64,000 nucleotides of DNA from Tractidigestivibacter montrealensis (GCF_024741235.1 NZ_JANSKA010000001.1:124001-188000); one strand, 5' to 3'; positions 26,075 through 35,479 are shown, counted from the stretch's first letter. Notes: generated by a model from the letters alone, not told the origin. Program-made: numbers and translations.

Positions 26075-28626
26075 GCACCTTCCACTTCGCATGCAAACGA
26101 GTACGAGCCGCACCCTACCTCGTGCGTGCTCCCGTCGGGCAGCACGACCTCGCAGATGGTACCCAGGGGCACCACGACCTCTAGTGAGAAGGACGTGCCA
26201 TCAAGCTTCCAACTACTTGCCAGCCGGCCGTAGGGCGTCTCAACCGCGCCGTGGGCAGAGCGCAGGTCTCCCCCAACAAGCGGCTGCACGCGTGACCTGT
26301 GATACCCCGGCTCAAGAGGCTCTAGGCCTGCCACGCGACGGTAGAGAAAGTCTCCCACTGCGCCGCTTGCGTAGTGGTTGTACGAGATCATGATGTCCGT
26401 GCCGTCGTCGCCGATGGGGCAGTTGCCGTTCTCGTCCAGGCCATCCCAACGCTCCCAGATGGTCGTTGCACCATGCACCACCTCGTAGAGCCACGAGGGG
26501 CAGGACGTGCACTCGAGCATCCGGTAAGCAGCATCCTTCTCGCCGTTATCCGCAAGGGCAAAGAGGATGTACGGCGTGCCAGGAAAACCCGTCCCAATGC
26601 GGTAGCCGCCCTGCTCAACCAGCTGAGACAGACGCTCCACTGCCGCGTGAAGCTCGTCTCCCTCGAGCATGCCAAACTGGATGGGGAGGACATAGGCAGT
26701 CTGGAACTCCTGCTTGAGCCTGCCATGACCGTCGGTGAAAACGTTGCGGTACGCCCTGGAGACGCACTTGCTCAGGCTGCCGTACTTCTCGGCAGCGTCC
26801 TTCTCGTCAAGGATCTTTGCAATGCGGGCCACGAGAGCGCTTGTGTGCTGGAGGCTTGCCGTTGCCGTCCACTTGCTGCGAGCCTGCCACTGGCCCATCT
26901 TGGGCACGTCGGGAGCAACCCAGTCGCCAAAGTGAAGCACGGCCGGCGTGTGCCAGATGTAGCGATGGTCGCCAACGCCAAATCCCGCCCAGAAGCGACA
27001 GGCGTCAACGTAACGCTTCATGGTGTCGAAGTTCTCGCGGAGAACCTCAACGTCGCCTTCGGCCTGGTAGAGCGCCCACGGCACCAGGACGCAGGCGTCT
27101 CCCCAGAAGTCCACCGCCATGGGCGGTATGGTTGTGGGAAAGCCAAAGCCCTGTGCCGGCACCGTTACGGGAATGCCGCCCGTGCGGTACTGCTCGGAGC
27201 GCAGGTCGCGCAGCCATTTGCGCAGGAAGCGGCCCATATCAAAGTTGTAGCAGGCAGTTGGGGCAAAGACGGCAATGTCACCCGTCCAGCCCATACGCTC
27301 GTCTCGCTGCGGGCAGTCGGTGGGGATGTCCATGAGGTTAGACTTTGAGCTCCACACGATGTTTTGCTGCAGGCGGTTGAGGCACTCATCAGAGCAGCCA
27401 AACTCGCCGGTGGTGCGAAGGTCCGAGTAGAGCGCGTGGGCGCAAATCTTGATGTCTCCCTCGTCGACGCCACTCACCGCAACGTAGCGAAATCCCATGT
27501 AGGTGAGGTGCGGCGAGAACTCCTGGCGCCCTTCTCGGCACACGTAGGTGAGGGTTGCCTTGGCCGTGCGCAGGAAGTCAGTGTTGAGCGTGCCGTCTGG
27601 CTTCAAGATCTCTGCATGGCGCACCGTGATGGTTTGGCCCTCGTGCCCGTCAACCGCAAGGTCCACGACGCCGGCAAAGTTCTGCCCAAAGTCATAGACC
27701 AGCTCGTCGCCCACCTTTGTGCAGTTCACGGGGCGCATGACCTCATGGGCGCGCACGGGGGCGCCATCCTCGGCGACAAGCACGGGGCTCACGCGCAGGG
27801 CCTCGCGCACAGCAGGGCGCCAGGTGACGTTGCCCAGGCTCACACGGGCATCGTACGTCTCGCCATCGTAGAAGCAGGCCATGCGGCAGGGTCCATCCTC
27901 GGTGACCTGCCAGTCCTCGCCAGTACCCAGGGTCTGCGTTGTGCCATCCGCATACTCCACGCGCACCTCAAGGAGTAGGGCTTGCCTGTCTGCGGTGACC
28001 CTATTCTTGCGCGTGTAGGAGAAGGGCCCCACAGCCCAGCCGCCGGCAACGGTCACTACCAGCTCGTTTGAGGAGCCAAGCTGGTCCGTCACGTCATAGG
28101 TCTGGTACTGCAGCGTCGAGCCGTACGAGGTGAAGCCGGGCGCAAAGTAGCGCTCCTCCATCCGCTGGCCATTGAGCGAGATGTCGTAGATGCCCAAGGC
28201 CGTGGCATAGACGCGAGCGCGACGCACCTCGCCGCCAAGCGTGAAGCTATGCCTGAAGACCATGGGCACAGGCGCCACGCCTTTCTCGCCAAAGTGGTAA
28301 GCGGCGTCGCTGATCCACTCTGCCTCCCACGGGCCTCCGAGAAGCCCCGTCTCAAACTTAAGCGTTCCCTCGGCGGACTCGCCGGCGTCATCCGTTGCAC
28401 AAATACGTGCCTGGTAGACAGTGCATGGCGAGAGGGGCGCGCCATCGTAGCGCACCGCCACCTGGTCTGTGCCTCGCCATGTCCAGCCGTTGACCTCAAG
28501 CACGACCTCCCGCAGGCTCGCGCCCTGCCGGTCGCTCTCGAAGGCAAAGGAGAAGCGAGGGCGTGCCTCGTCTGTCACGCAACCGGTCTCAAGGCCCTCG
28601 CAGGCAAAACGCCGTAGCTTCAGCAT
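26071..28626 (-). CDS. GH78 alpha-L-rhamnosidase (first copy)
   Basis: An 851-residue cytoplasmic enzyme. ATG 28626 follows GGGGGA 6 bp upstream. It has the GH78 domain series: N-terminal Ig-like domain (FACEGLETGCVTDEARPRFSF), jelly-roll carbohydrate-binding region (GPWEAEWISD, YFAPGFTSYGSTLQYQTYDVT), and the six-hairpin barrel with DIPTDCPQRDERMGWTGD, ending with HGATTIWERWDG, NHYASGAVGDFLYR and a C-terminal beta sandwich. It removes terminal alpha-L-rhamnose from plant glycosides. Coupled by 4-bp overlap to the GH2 gene. Compared with the copy at 41797 it is of the same family but clearly divergent, so not a recent duplication. Confidence 0.94.
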   Translation of the reverse strand: MLKLRRFACEGLETGCVTDEARPRFSFAFESDRQGASLREVVLEVNGWTWRGTDQVAVRYDGAPLSPCTVYQARICATDDAGESAEGTLKFETGLLGGPWEAEWISDAAYHFGEKGVAPVPMVFRHSFTLGGEVRRARVYATALGIYDISLNGQRMEERYFAPGFTSYGSTLQYQTYDVTDQLGSSNELVVTVAGGWAVGPFSYTRKNRVTADRQALLLEVRVEYADGTTQTLGTGEDWQVTEDGPCRMACFYDGETYDARVSLGNVTWRPAVREALRVSPVLVAEDGAPVRAHEVMRPVNCTKVGDELVYDFGQNFAGVVDLAVDGHEGQTITVRHAEILKPDGTLNTDFLRTAKATLTYVCREGRQEFSPHLTYMGFRYVAVSGVDEGDIKICAHALYSDLRTTGEFGCSDECLNRLQQNIVWSSKSNLMDIPTDCPQRDERMGWTGDIAVFAPTACYNFDMGRFLRKWLRDLRSEQYRTGGIPVTVPAQGFGFPTTIPPMAVDFWGDACVLVPWALYQAEGDVEVLRENFDTMKRYVDACRFWAGFGVGDHRYIWHTPAVLHFGDWVAPDVPKMGQWQARSKWTATASLQHTSALVARIAKILDEKDAAEKYGSLSKCVSRAYRNVFTDGHGRLKQEFQTAYVLPIQFGMLEGDELHAAVERLSQLVEQGGYRIGTGFPGTPYILFALADNGEKDAAYRMLECTSCPSWLYEVVHGATTIWERWDGLDENGNCPIGDDGTDIMISYNHYASGAVGDFLYRRVAGLEPLEPGYHRSRVQPLVGGDLRSAHGAVETPYGRLASSWKLDGTSFSLEVVVPLGTICEVVLPDGSTHEVGCGSYSFACEVEGA

Positions 28627-28648
28627 GCAATCCCCCACTTCAAAGAAA

Positions 28649-28678
28649 GGCGGGCACGGGACGCATCCCCTGCCCGCC
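28649..28678 (-). terminator. Terminator of the permuted-GH3 operon
   Basis: On the minus strand GGCGGGCA and TGCCCGCC (28671-28678 and 28649-28656) pair, with GGGG/CCCG continuing the stem, followed by TTTCTTTG. It lies 47 bp past the stop of the 4-TM protein and just before the GH78 start. Confidence 0.75.
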
Positions 28679-28725
28679 CAGTACGGTCAATTCTCGCCGA
28701 CGTGCGCCCGCCGGCCAAGGTCTGG

Positions 28726-29178
28726 CTACTTTGCGCTCTTGCCGTGGCCCAGGAAGGCGGCAATCACGGAGAAGAGCCAGGTCACCAGCGAGATGACGAT
28801 AACCGCAACGGCCTGGGTGGCCGCCTCGTGCGCCTCGACGTTACCCAGCTCGAGGTTCGAGCCAAGGACCTGCGCCAGGGACTCGACGCGGGCGGAGATG
28901 AACATCACGCCGGCAACCGCAAGGCAGCAGGGCACGGCAACGCGCAGCACGTCAGAGACAATGGCCAGGGCATAGCCCTCCTTGCCACGGCCAAGGGCAA
29001 GGACGATGACCTCCGCCGCAATGGCAACAACGAGCAGGGCAGCGATGACCGGATTGAGGTCGACGTAGTACGCGCGGGTCGCGTTCATCACGTAGAGCAC
29101 GAACGTCACGATGCTCAGCAGGCAGACAATGGCGTAGAAGACGCCGGCTGCCCCCATGGACTTCTTGGCAGATCCCAT
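28726..29178 (-). CDS. Small four-segment membrane protein coupled to the permuted GH3
   Basis: A 150-residue protein with four predicted membrane helices (about residues 10-31, 42-62, 76-97 and 123-143) and a basic C-terminus (GHGKSAK). Its ATG shares one base with the TAA stop of the upstream GH3 gene (TAATG), so translation is coupled. No family is recognised. The upstream GH3 ends in its own membrane helix, so the two may form a membrane complex that holds the enzyme at the cell surface. Confidence 0.7.
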   Translation of the reverse strand: MGSAKKSMGAAGVFYAIVCLLSIVTFVLYVMNATRAYYVDLNPVIAALLVVAIAAEVIVLALGRGKEGYALAIVSDVLRVAVPCCLAVAGVMFISARVESLAQVLGSNLELGNVEAHEAATQAVAVIVISLVTWLFSVIAAFLGHGKSAK

Positions 29179-32100
29179 TACTTCTCCTCCTTGGCTTCCG
29201 TGGCGTCATGCGCACCCTTGACGGCATCGCGGACGTAGAGCGCACCAAACACTGCGGCAAGTCCGTAGCCGGCCACCGTGGCGCCGTTGAGCGCCATCTC
29301 CCACCAGGGCGTCACTCGCACGGTCTTGATGTTCTGCGCAGCGCTCTGGGCAAATGCGTAGAGCTGGTACTTCATGTTCTGGCGGGCATACTCGACGAGC
29401 GTCGCGTCGCTGGCGATGAGGTCGTGGGTCATGTACGGCCAGCTCTCCTGGACATCGGTGAGGGTCTCGTCGGTCGAGAAGTCGGCCATCATCGTGACGC
29501 CGCCGTAGATGCACGTCTCCGGGCGGAAATAGCCGGGGTTGTTCACCATGTCGGTCGACATGAGGCCCTTGAATCCCCACTCGCCTCGCAAGATGTTGCG
29601 GAGAAGCCCCCAGGAGCCGTTGACGGGAGTTGCGCCGACCCTGCCGAAGGCGGTCATGATGCCGAGGGCGCCAGCGTCCTCGAAGGAGGCGCGGAAAGCG
29701 CGGAGCTCGCCCTCGCGGGCCTTCTGCTCGGTCATGTACGGGGCAACGCCGGCGCGCTTGGTCTCCTGGTCGTTGAAGGCAAAGTGCTTGGGGCCGATGA
29801 TGATGCCGTACTCGAGCGCGCCCTCGACCGTACGCGCGGACATGAGGCTCGAGAGCACCGGATCCTCGGAGTAGTACTCGAAGTTACGGCCGTTGTAGGG
29901 GCAGCGGTGCAGGTTCGCCGCAGCACCCCACAGGAGGTAGTTGCCGCTCCAGAGGCCGTCATTGCCGAGAAGCTCGCCCCAGCTCTTGGCGATGTCCTCG
30001 CTGAAGGTGCTAGCGATGGTCGTCTCGTTAGCCATGGTGTTGAGCACGTAGTTGGCGTTGACGTCGTCGGCGTGCAGGCCGCGGCCGGCGAGCGTGGTGC
30101 CAAAGCCGTTGGGGCCGTCGTTCTGGTAGACCACGGGGTTCTCGATCTCGGGGATAACGTCGGACTGGCTGCCGCCCTTGATGATCTTCGCGAAGAGCGT
30201 GTCCACGGGGATCTCGTCGACGAGCTTATCCCACTGGGCGTCGTCGATGTTGTCGTCGCCCGCAAGGCTGGAGAGCGTGAGGCCAGCGGGTGCGCCGTTG
30301 ACGTCCGCGACCTCGCCGTTCTTCGTAATCTGGTACTCCTCGCAGCAGAGGTTCCTGACCCATTCCTCCTGTTTGCCTCCGCCAATGGTGAGGTCGTCGT
30401 AGGTGCGCGGGAAGGTGCCGTTCCAGTCGCTTCTCGAGAGAGGTGTTGCGTAGCCGGGCTGGTAGTAGTTCACGTCGGCATCTGCGAGCTGGTTCTCAAT
30501 CTCGGTGCCGTTCTTGGACTTGGCGAGCGTCGACTCATCGACCGTGCCCTCGGAGCCGATGGGCTTGATGCTCACCAGGGAGGCGTCTCCCGTGGCCCCG
30601 TTGCCCTGCGCCGCCAGGACGTTGTTCACGGCATCGTGGGCATCCTCAGCAAGCACGAAGCAGTAGTCGCCGCCATCGAGGATCCAGCCGCCCTTGCCGC
30701 CCTTGGCGGAGGAGTCCCAGCTTGCCATGTCGTAGAGGTCGGCGGTGATGGTGAGCTGCTGGTCGTCGCCAGGCTTGAGATCGTCGGTCTTGGCAACGCC
30801 AATCAGCTGGATGGCGGACTTCTCGACGCCAGCCTTCTTGTCGTAGTCGGTGTAAGGGACAGAGACGTAGAGCTGGGCCACGTGCTTGCCGGCAACGGAG
30901 CCGGTGTTGGTGACGGTGACCTTAGCGGTGACGGTCTTCTCGTCCGCGTTAATCTGGACGTCGTCGAGCGTCTGCTGGAAGGTGGTGTAGGAGAGGCCGT
31001 AGCCAAACGGGTAGACGACCTCGTCGTCGTAGTTCCACGACGACGCGCCGTTGGAGGCGCCGGCCGCTCCGGTTGCGTTGCCGGAACCCGTGACGGAGTC
31101 GTAGTAGCGGGTCTCGTAGTACTTGTAGCCCGTGTAGATGCCCTCCGCCTCAATGACGTAGTAGGCCGAGGCGGTGCTGTTCTCGCCGCCGAGGAAACCG
31201 CCCGCGATGTCGGTGCCCATGGCACCCATGAGGGAGTCTGGCCAGGTGACCATGCTCGTATCGGCGACCTTGATCGAGCCAAAGTTCTGGGAGCTGGGCG
31301 CCATGGCGGTGTCCACCGCATACGTGTCCGCCAGGCAGCCAGAGGGGCTCACGGTGCCGTTGAGGATATCCGCGATTCCCAGCGTACCGTAGGCGCCCGG
31401 GAAGCCGATGTTCAGGATCGCCGCGATCTTGGGGTCATCCTTGAGGTCGCCAAGCTCCATGGTCGAGCCGCTGTTGACCATCACGATGACCTTGTCGAAG
31501 TTCTCCTCGGCAAGCTGGATGAGCGCGCGCTCGTTGGTGCAGATGCCCAGCGGGTTCTTTGTCCCGTATGTCTCGGCGTCGATGCCGGCAGCACCGGGGT
31601 AGTAGTCGCTGCCCTCGGAGCCGGGACGAGAGATCACCACGATTGCCGCGTCACCGTACTCGGCGAAGCTGCTGGCAAAGTCCTCGCTCGCCCCGCCCTC
31701 GCTCACATAGGTGTCAAAGGAGGGCTCGTTGGGCACGTACGGGGTCGCGAACCCGGCAGGACGATACTTGTAGGCAACCGACTGCATCCAGGGCGTGGGG
31801 TTTACCGCCGTGGTGTCCTCAACGGCGCCCAGGGTCTCGTAGATGCTGGTCATGGTTGGGTTGATATCGAAGCCGCCCTGCTCAAGCGCCGAGACAAGGT
31901 CGACGGCGTCCTCCGTGGTGATCGAAGAGCCCATCTTGCCACCCAGGAAGGGATACATCGAGCCCATGCCCAGGAGCGTGACCTTGGCCCCCTTGGCAAG
32001 CGGCAGGGCCTGGCCCTCGTTCTTCATGAGGACGGTGCCCTCCTGACCAACGCGACGGCCAAGGTCCTCGTGGGCCTTCACGAGGTCGTCCGTCGAAGCG

Positions 32101-32276
32101 ATGCTCGGCGTGAACTTGTCGTCTGCAGTCTGCTCGGTACTCGTCGTACCCAGCGCAGAGTCGATGGTCCCTCTCCAGGAATCAGCGACGCCATGTGCGC
32201 CCGTCAGCCCGAGGCCGGCAGACAGCGCAAGGGCAACAGCACCGCGGCGCGTGACCTGCTTCTGTTCTATCCCCAT
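29178..32276 (-). CDS. GH3 glycosidase with permuted domain order and C-terminal membrane helix
   Basis: A 1032-residue protein from ATG 32276 (GGAGGGAG upstream). The N-terminus has a Tat-like VTRRGAVALALSAG signal. The GH3 domains occur in the order C-terminal domain (about 60-400), fibronectin-like FnIII domain (about 430-520), then the catalytic barrel (about 660-960), the reverse of the usual order; this permuted layout is known from some rumen and gut GH3 enzymes. Catalytic features: GRNFEYYSEDPVL, KHFAFNDQETKR and the nucleophile in GLMSTDMVNN (Asp909). A hydrophobic helix lies at about 995-1016. Probably anchored outside the membrane. Coupled to the 4-TM gene; an RpiR regulator lies upstream. 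Confidence 0.88.
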   Translation of the reverse strand: MGIEQKQVTRRGAVALALSAGLGLTGAHGVADSWRGTIDSALGTTSTEQTADDKFTPSIASTDDLVKAHEDLGRRVGQEGTVLMKNEGQALPLAKGAKVTLLGMGSMYPFLGGKMGSSITTEDAVDLVSALEQGGFDINPTMTSIYETLGAVEDTTAVNPTPWMQSVAYKYRPAGFATPYVPNEPSFDTYVSEGGASEDFASSFAEYGDAAIVVISRPGSEGSDYYPGAAGIDAETYGTKNPLGICTNERALIQLAEENFDKVIVMVNSGSTMELGDLKDDPKIAAILNIGFPGAYGTLGIADILNGTVSPSGCLADTYAVDTAMAPSSQNFGSIKVADTSMVTWPDSLMGAMGTDIAGGFLGGENSTASAYYVIEAEGIYTGYKYYETRYYDSVTGSGNATGAAGASNGASSWNYDDEVVYPFGYGLSYTTFQQTLDDVQINADEKTVTAKVTVTNTGSVAGKHVAQLYVSVPYTDYDKKAGVEKSAIQLIGVAKTDDLKPGDDQQLTITADLYDMASWDSSAKGGKGGWILDGGDYCFVLAEDAHDAVNNVLAAQGNGATGDASLVSIKPIGSEGTVDESTLAKSKNGTEIENQLADADVNYYQPGYATPLSRSDWNGTFPRTYDDLTIGGGKQEEWVRNLCCEEYQITKNGEVADVNGAPAGLTLSSLAGDDNIDDAQWDKLVDEIPVDTLFAKIIKGGSQSDVIPEIENPVVYQNDGPNGFGTTLAGRGLHADDVNANYVLNTMANETTIASTFSEDIAKSWGELLGNDGLWSGNYLLWGAAANLHRCPYNGRNFEYYSEDPVLSSLMSARTVEGALEYGIIIGPKHFAFNDQETKRAGVAPYMTEQKAREGELRAFRASFEDAGALGIMTAFGRVGATPVNGSWGLLRNILRGEWGFKGLMSTDMVNNPGYFRPETCIYGGVTMMADFSTDETLTDVQESWPYMTHDLIASDATLVEYARQNMKYQLYAFAQSAAQNIKTVRVTPWWEMALNGATVAGYGLAAVFGALYVRDAVKGAHDATEAKEEK

Positions 32277-32409
32277 CCGATTGCTCCCTCCAACTGCGTG
32301 ATTGCCGGCCGCAAGCCATCCGCCGCTTGCGCGGCCCATCCATGCGGCCAGTCTCTGCGGCACTCATGCCGTTTTCGTAAAAAAGCATGCCATATTTGCT
32401 AGATTTTCT

Positions 32410-32422
32410 GAAAATGATTTTC
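32410..32422. promoter_or_regulatory. Palindrome GAAAATGATTTTC upstream of the permuted GH3
   Basis: A 13-bp palindrome (GAAAAT-G-ATTTTC) 134 bp upstream of the GH3 start, in an otherwise AT-rich promoter patch. RpiR-family regulators often bind GAAA...TTTC dyads, and an RpiR gene follows at 32626. Confidence 0.55.
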
Positions 32423-32625
32423 CGTCAGTGGTACCGCGAGCGTCTGTGAGCGCAATGTCTCACCGATTGGCGTTATCTCCGTTGCATGGAAATGGGCGGG
32501 GTTCCCCTGTGGGAAGCGCCGCCCGATGGTGAGGGAAATCCCACGTGGCCGGCTTTTCTCGCCGGCGTTGCTGCTCGTCAGCGTTGCTGCCTGTCGGCGC
32601 TCTCGCTCGCTGGCCTTCCTTCTCG

Positions 32626-33495
32626 CTAGCCTTCCTTCTCGCTTGCAATGGTGCGGTTGAAGAGCTCGAGGTTGTACTCGTTGGCGTCGCGCGAGCTGTG
32701 GAAAAGGAGCAGCAGGAGCGATTCCAGCACGTAGTTGATCGAGTTGTGGGAGAAGTCGAAGTCGTTCACGAGCAGGTGGTCGCGCGAGACCACCTTAAGG
32801 ACAACGTCCGCGCGCTCGGCGAGGGGCGATTCCTCGTTGCGCGTGATCACGATGGTTGAGACGCCGCGGTCGATTGCGTTGTTCATGACCTTGCGCAGAC
32901 GGTCCGAGCGGCCGGAGTTGGAAATCACTACCAGGCAATCCTCCGGCTGCATGAGCGATGCGGTGATCATGGCGCCGTCGCTCGTGGAGGGAGAGATGGC
33001 GTTGACGCCTGCCTGCGAGAACTTGATGGCAGCGCTCTGCGCGATGGGCAGGGAGCTGCCCACGCCAACAAACATGGCAATGCGAGCAGAGGAGAGGATG
33101 CCCACGGCCTTGGTGACGCTTTCCTCGCTCAGCGCGGCAAACGTGCTTCTCAGCTCCTCGACCTTCGTCTCGAGCACGTAGTCGAGCGAGCCCTGGACGT
33201 CGGCAAGGCCAATGCCGCGTGAGTCGTCAAACGAGCGCTCCTTGCTCGCGGTCTCCTCGCGCGCGAGGGCGTAGCGCATGTCCGCGAAGCTTGCGTAACC
33301 CAGCGAGCGGACGAAGCGCGAGACGGTTGTGTTGGAGATGCCCGACAGACGGGCTATCTCTACCGCCGAAAGCGACGAGACGGTCCCCTTGTGGTTGAGG
33401 ATGAAGTCCGCAACTGCCTTCTCGGCATCCGAAAGGCCCTCGTAGCGCTGGAGAATTGCGTCGACGACCCCTCCGTGGGTCTCGCTTCCTGTCAT
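32626..33495 (-). CDS. RpiR/MurR-family regulator with SIS domain
   Basis: A 289-residue regulator. The N-terminal RpiR helix-turn-helix (LSDAEKAVADFILNHKGTVSSL..., IARLSGISNTTVSRFVRSLGY) precedes a SIS sugar-phosphate-binding domain (about 125-260: ARIAMFVGVGSSLPIAQSAAIK, DCLVVISNSGRSDRLRKV). Effectors in this family are sugar phosphates or amino sugar phosphates. It lies upstream of, and in the same direction as, the permuted GH3 operon, its most likely target. The 349-bp gap to that gene holds the 32410 palindrome and, at 32610-32640, a short CCTTCCTTCTCGCT direct repeat. Confidence 0.93.
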   Translation of the reverse strand: MTGSETHGGVVDAILQRYEGLSDAEKAVADFILNHKGTVSSLSAVEIARLSGISNTTVSRFVRSLGYASFADMRYALAREETASKERSFDDSRGIGLADVQGSLDYVLETKVEELRSTFAALSEESVTKAVGILSSARIAMFVGVGSSLPIAQSAAIKFSQAGVNAISPSTSDGAMITASLMQPEDCLVVISNSGRSDRLRKVMNNAIDRGVSTIVITRNEESPLAERADVVLKVVSRDHLLVNDFDFSHNSINYVLESLLLLLFHSSRDANEYNLELFNRTIASEKEG

Positions 33496-33613
33496 GGCAT
33501 CCCCTCTCTGGATAGGTCTCTAGGGTAGCACCGAGAGTTCCAGAAACGTCGCCGCGGGGCGCGTCCTTCTCGCGCTATCCTGAGTCCGCAGTAACTGCAG
33601 CGAGAGGAGCCGC

Positions 33614-34249
33614 ATGGACAAGGGCCGCATGGAGGCGTTCAGCGATGGCGTGATTGCCATCATCATCACCATCATGGTGCTTGGCATAACCGCGCCGGAG
33701 GGAGACAGGCTGGCCGACCTGCTGGGGTTGCTTCCGGCGATTGCCGCATATGCAGTGAGCTTCATTGGCGTGGGGACGTACTGGAACAACCACCATCACC
33801 TGCTCAAGCTTGTGAACCGCGTGAGCGGGCGGATGCTCTGGTCGAACCTCGCATTCCTCTTTGTGCTCTCGTTCTTCCCCCTTGCCACCGACTGGATGCA
33901 GAAGACCGGGTTCGCGGCACTGCCCACCACCTGCTACGTTGTTGTGAACATGCTGGTGTCGCTCACATACATGAACCTCGAGCGCGTCATTCGCCGCGAC
34001 CTGAGCCAGTCCTGCCCGCCCAACCCTGCCAATGAGAGGGAGGCAGAGCGCCGTGCGATGGTGGAAAAGCGGTCGCTGCTCAAAGAGCGTCTCACTCTAG
34101 GGCTTGAGGTAGTTGGACTGGTCATTGCCCTGGTTTTGCCCAGCTCCCACCTTGCGCTTGTGGCGCTGGTCATCGCGTTTCTGCTGTGGATAGTCCCCGA
34201 CCTGCGCATTGTTCGGTTGCTCGACTTCCTCGCGGAGGAGGAGGGGTAG
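33614..34249 (+). CDS. TMEM175-family (DUF1211) potassium channel-like protein
   Basis: A 211-residue integral membrane protein with about six hydrophobic segments. The family signature R-x-x-x-FSDGV lies at the start (GRMEAFSDGVIAIIITIMVL), followed by GVGTYWNNHHHLLKLVNRV and WSNLAFLFVLSFFPLATDW. Bacterial TMEM175 proteins form tetrameric K+-selective channels without the usual selectivity filter. Own gene, divergent from rpiR; downstream lies a 250-bp repeat element. Confidence 0.9.
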   Translation: MDKGRMEAFSDGVIAIIITIMVLGITAPEGDRLADLLGLLPAIAAYAVSFIGVGTYWNNHHHLLKLVNRVSGRMLWSNLAFLFVLSFFPLATDWMQKTGFAALPTTCYVVVNMLVSLTYMNLERVIRRDLSQSCPPNPANEREAERRAMVEKRSLLKERLTLGLEVVGLVIALVLPSSHLALVALVIAFLLWIVPDLRIVRLLDFLAEEEG

Positions 34250-34326
34250 CGCGGCTGGCGTTTGCAGTCTCGGAGGTCTAGCTCTGGCTTCGCAGGCCTC
34301 TCGCCGGCCCAATCTCAATGACTTTG
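34250..34326. other. Short gap before the 250-bp element
   Basis: The stretch from the TMEM175 stop to 34326 has no gene or clear site. With 34577-34639 it flanks the inverted-end element at 34327-34576. Confidence 0.5.
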
Positions 34327-34576
34327 TGCACAAAAACGCTCTATCGGACGGCTTTCTCGTAGTCGCTGCATAAAAATGCTCTATCGGACGGCTGCCATCT
34401 GCGTTTGTCATCAAATGTCAAATTACTGTTCCATAATTTTGCATATTTCAAATATAATATGCACTCTAGTCAATACTTAATTAGAACCTTGATGTCAGCG
34501 AGCTCGAAGCGCCGTCCGATAGGGCGTTTTCATGCAGCAACATAGAAATCTCCGTTCGATAGCCCGATTTTGTGCA
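34327..34576. repeat. 250-bp MITE-like element with 66-bp inverted ends
   Basis: Two 26-bp units with core CTATCGGACGGC (34327-34352 and 34367-34392, 40 bp apart) are mirrored by two inverted units (34511-34536 and 34551-34576, also 40 bp apart). Read inwards, the left 66 bp and the complement of the right 66 bp align over their whole length with about a dozen differences, both starting TGCACAAAA and ending CTATCGGACGGC. The core (about 34403-34490) is strikingly AT-rich against the GC-rich surroundings. No transposase frame. This is the form of a non-autonomous transposable element. Confidence 0.75.
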
Positions 34577-34639
34577 GTAAGGCAGCCCCGAGTCATCCCC
34601 CAGAGCCAGTCAAAGCGAGATGGGGATGCGTCCCCTACC

Positions 34640-35017
34640 CTACTCGTCCATACCGGGTCGGCGCCGAAGACGCTTCACTGCCCCACGACGCCCTTTCTCG
34701 TCAAGACGGCGACGCACGGACGCCCTCGTGGGCTTAGTCGCATGGCGCTTCTTTGGCCTGCGCGAACGCCGCAGCAGCTCGGCGTGGATCTTCTCCAGGC
34801 AGCACTCGCGGTTCTGGAGCTGGCTACGAGATTCCCTGCTCACAACGGTGATGCCGGTGGGCACGTGGCGCATGCGCACGGCAGAGTCTGTCGTGTTGAC
34901 GCCCTGACCACCCGGACCGGTGGCACGAAACGCCTCAGCCTCGCACTGGCGTGCTAGCTCCGTCAAGCATAGCCGCGCAAAGCGGGCGTAATCCTGGTAT
35001 GTGAGTCTCTTCTCCAT
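34640..35017 (-). CDS. ArfB-like peptide release factor (RF-1 domain)
   Basis: A 125-residue protein with the GGQ loop of class I release factors ([20 protein letters not shown]) and a basic C-terminal tail ([26 protein letters not shown]) like ArfB/YaeJ, which inserts into the empty mRNA channel. No codon-recognition domains are present. It would hydrolyse peptidyl-tRNA on stalled ribosomes. The GQGVNTTDS variant replaces the usual GQHVNKxxS. Single gene. Confidence 0.85.
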   Translation of the reverse strand: MEKRLTYQDYARFARLCLTELARQCEAEAFRATGPGGQGVNTTDSAVRMRHVPTGITVVSRESRSQLQNRECCLEKIHAELLRRSRRPKKRHATKPTRASVRRRLDEKGRRGAVKRLRRRPGMDE

Positions 35018-35065
35018 GCGCCAACCTTACGCCAAGGCGCGCCATGCGTCGAGGGGGCAGCGCGA

Positions 35066-35479
35066 CTAGCGTGTATCAGAACTCGTGAGCACATCTCCAT
35101 ATCGAGCAATCAAGCCCTGCTCAACGCGCTGGAATTCCGGGATATACGCATCAACCACAGCATGTACCAGCAGCAACGCGCTGCTCTCATCATAGACATG
35201 CGCAGTGTTGTTTCGATCTCTCAACATCTCAAGCCACAACGTCTCATCCATGAAATCAAAGTACTGATAGGCGGCCTTGATGATGTCGCGAGGAGACCCC
35301 GAAGCTGAGACTGGATCGCCTTCGTACGCAAGAAGAGCCTTGAAGAGCTTCCACCCAAGCTCAAACTGAATGAAGAACTTATCGATAATGCCGCCCTGAA
35401 CGAAGGGGTTGGAAATGTCCTAGCTGGGCGCCTGTCCAAGCGCGGCAAGGACATTGTGATAGTTATCAAACCTTCTCAT
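35066..35479 (-). pseudogene. HI0074-type nucleotidyltransferase partner interrupted by an amber codon
   Basis: A 138-codon frame from ATG 35479, overlapping the MNT gene by 14 bp. It reads MRRFDNYHNVLAALGQAPS, then TAG at 35420-35422, then continues in frame with GIIDKFFIQFELGWKLFKALL, SPRDIIKAAYQYFDF and MLRDRNNTAHVYDESSA. The latter motifs (FE..W..L+, RN...HxYD) are those of the HEPN-fold substrate-binding partner (HI0074) of minimal nucleotidyltransferases. The family's N-terminal region continues across the TAG, so the stop truncates a once intact gene. A downstream in-frame start could still give a shortened protein. Confidence 0.75.

Noticed and set aside
29208-32402. A 1064-codon plus-strand frame opposite the permuted GH3
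   Set aside because: Composition is that of an antisense frame (Val, Gly, Arg, Ala rich with no domain), while the minus strand shows clear GH3 motifs.
35420-35422. TAG read through as pyrrolysine
   Set aside because: No pyrrolysine genes are seen, and a single TAG near the start of a toxin-antitoxin partner is better explained as inactivation.
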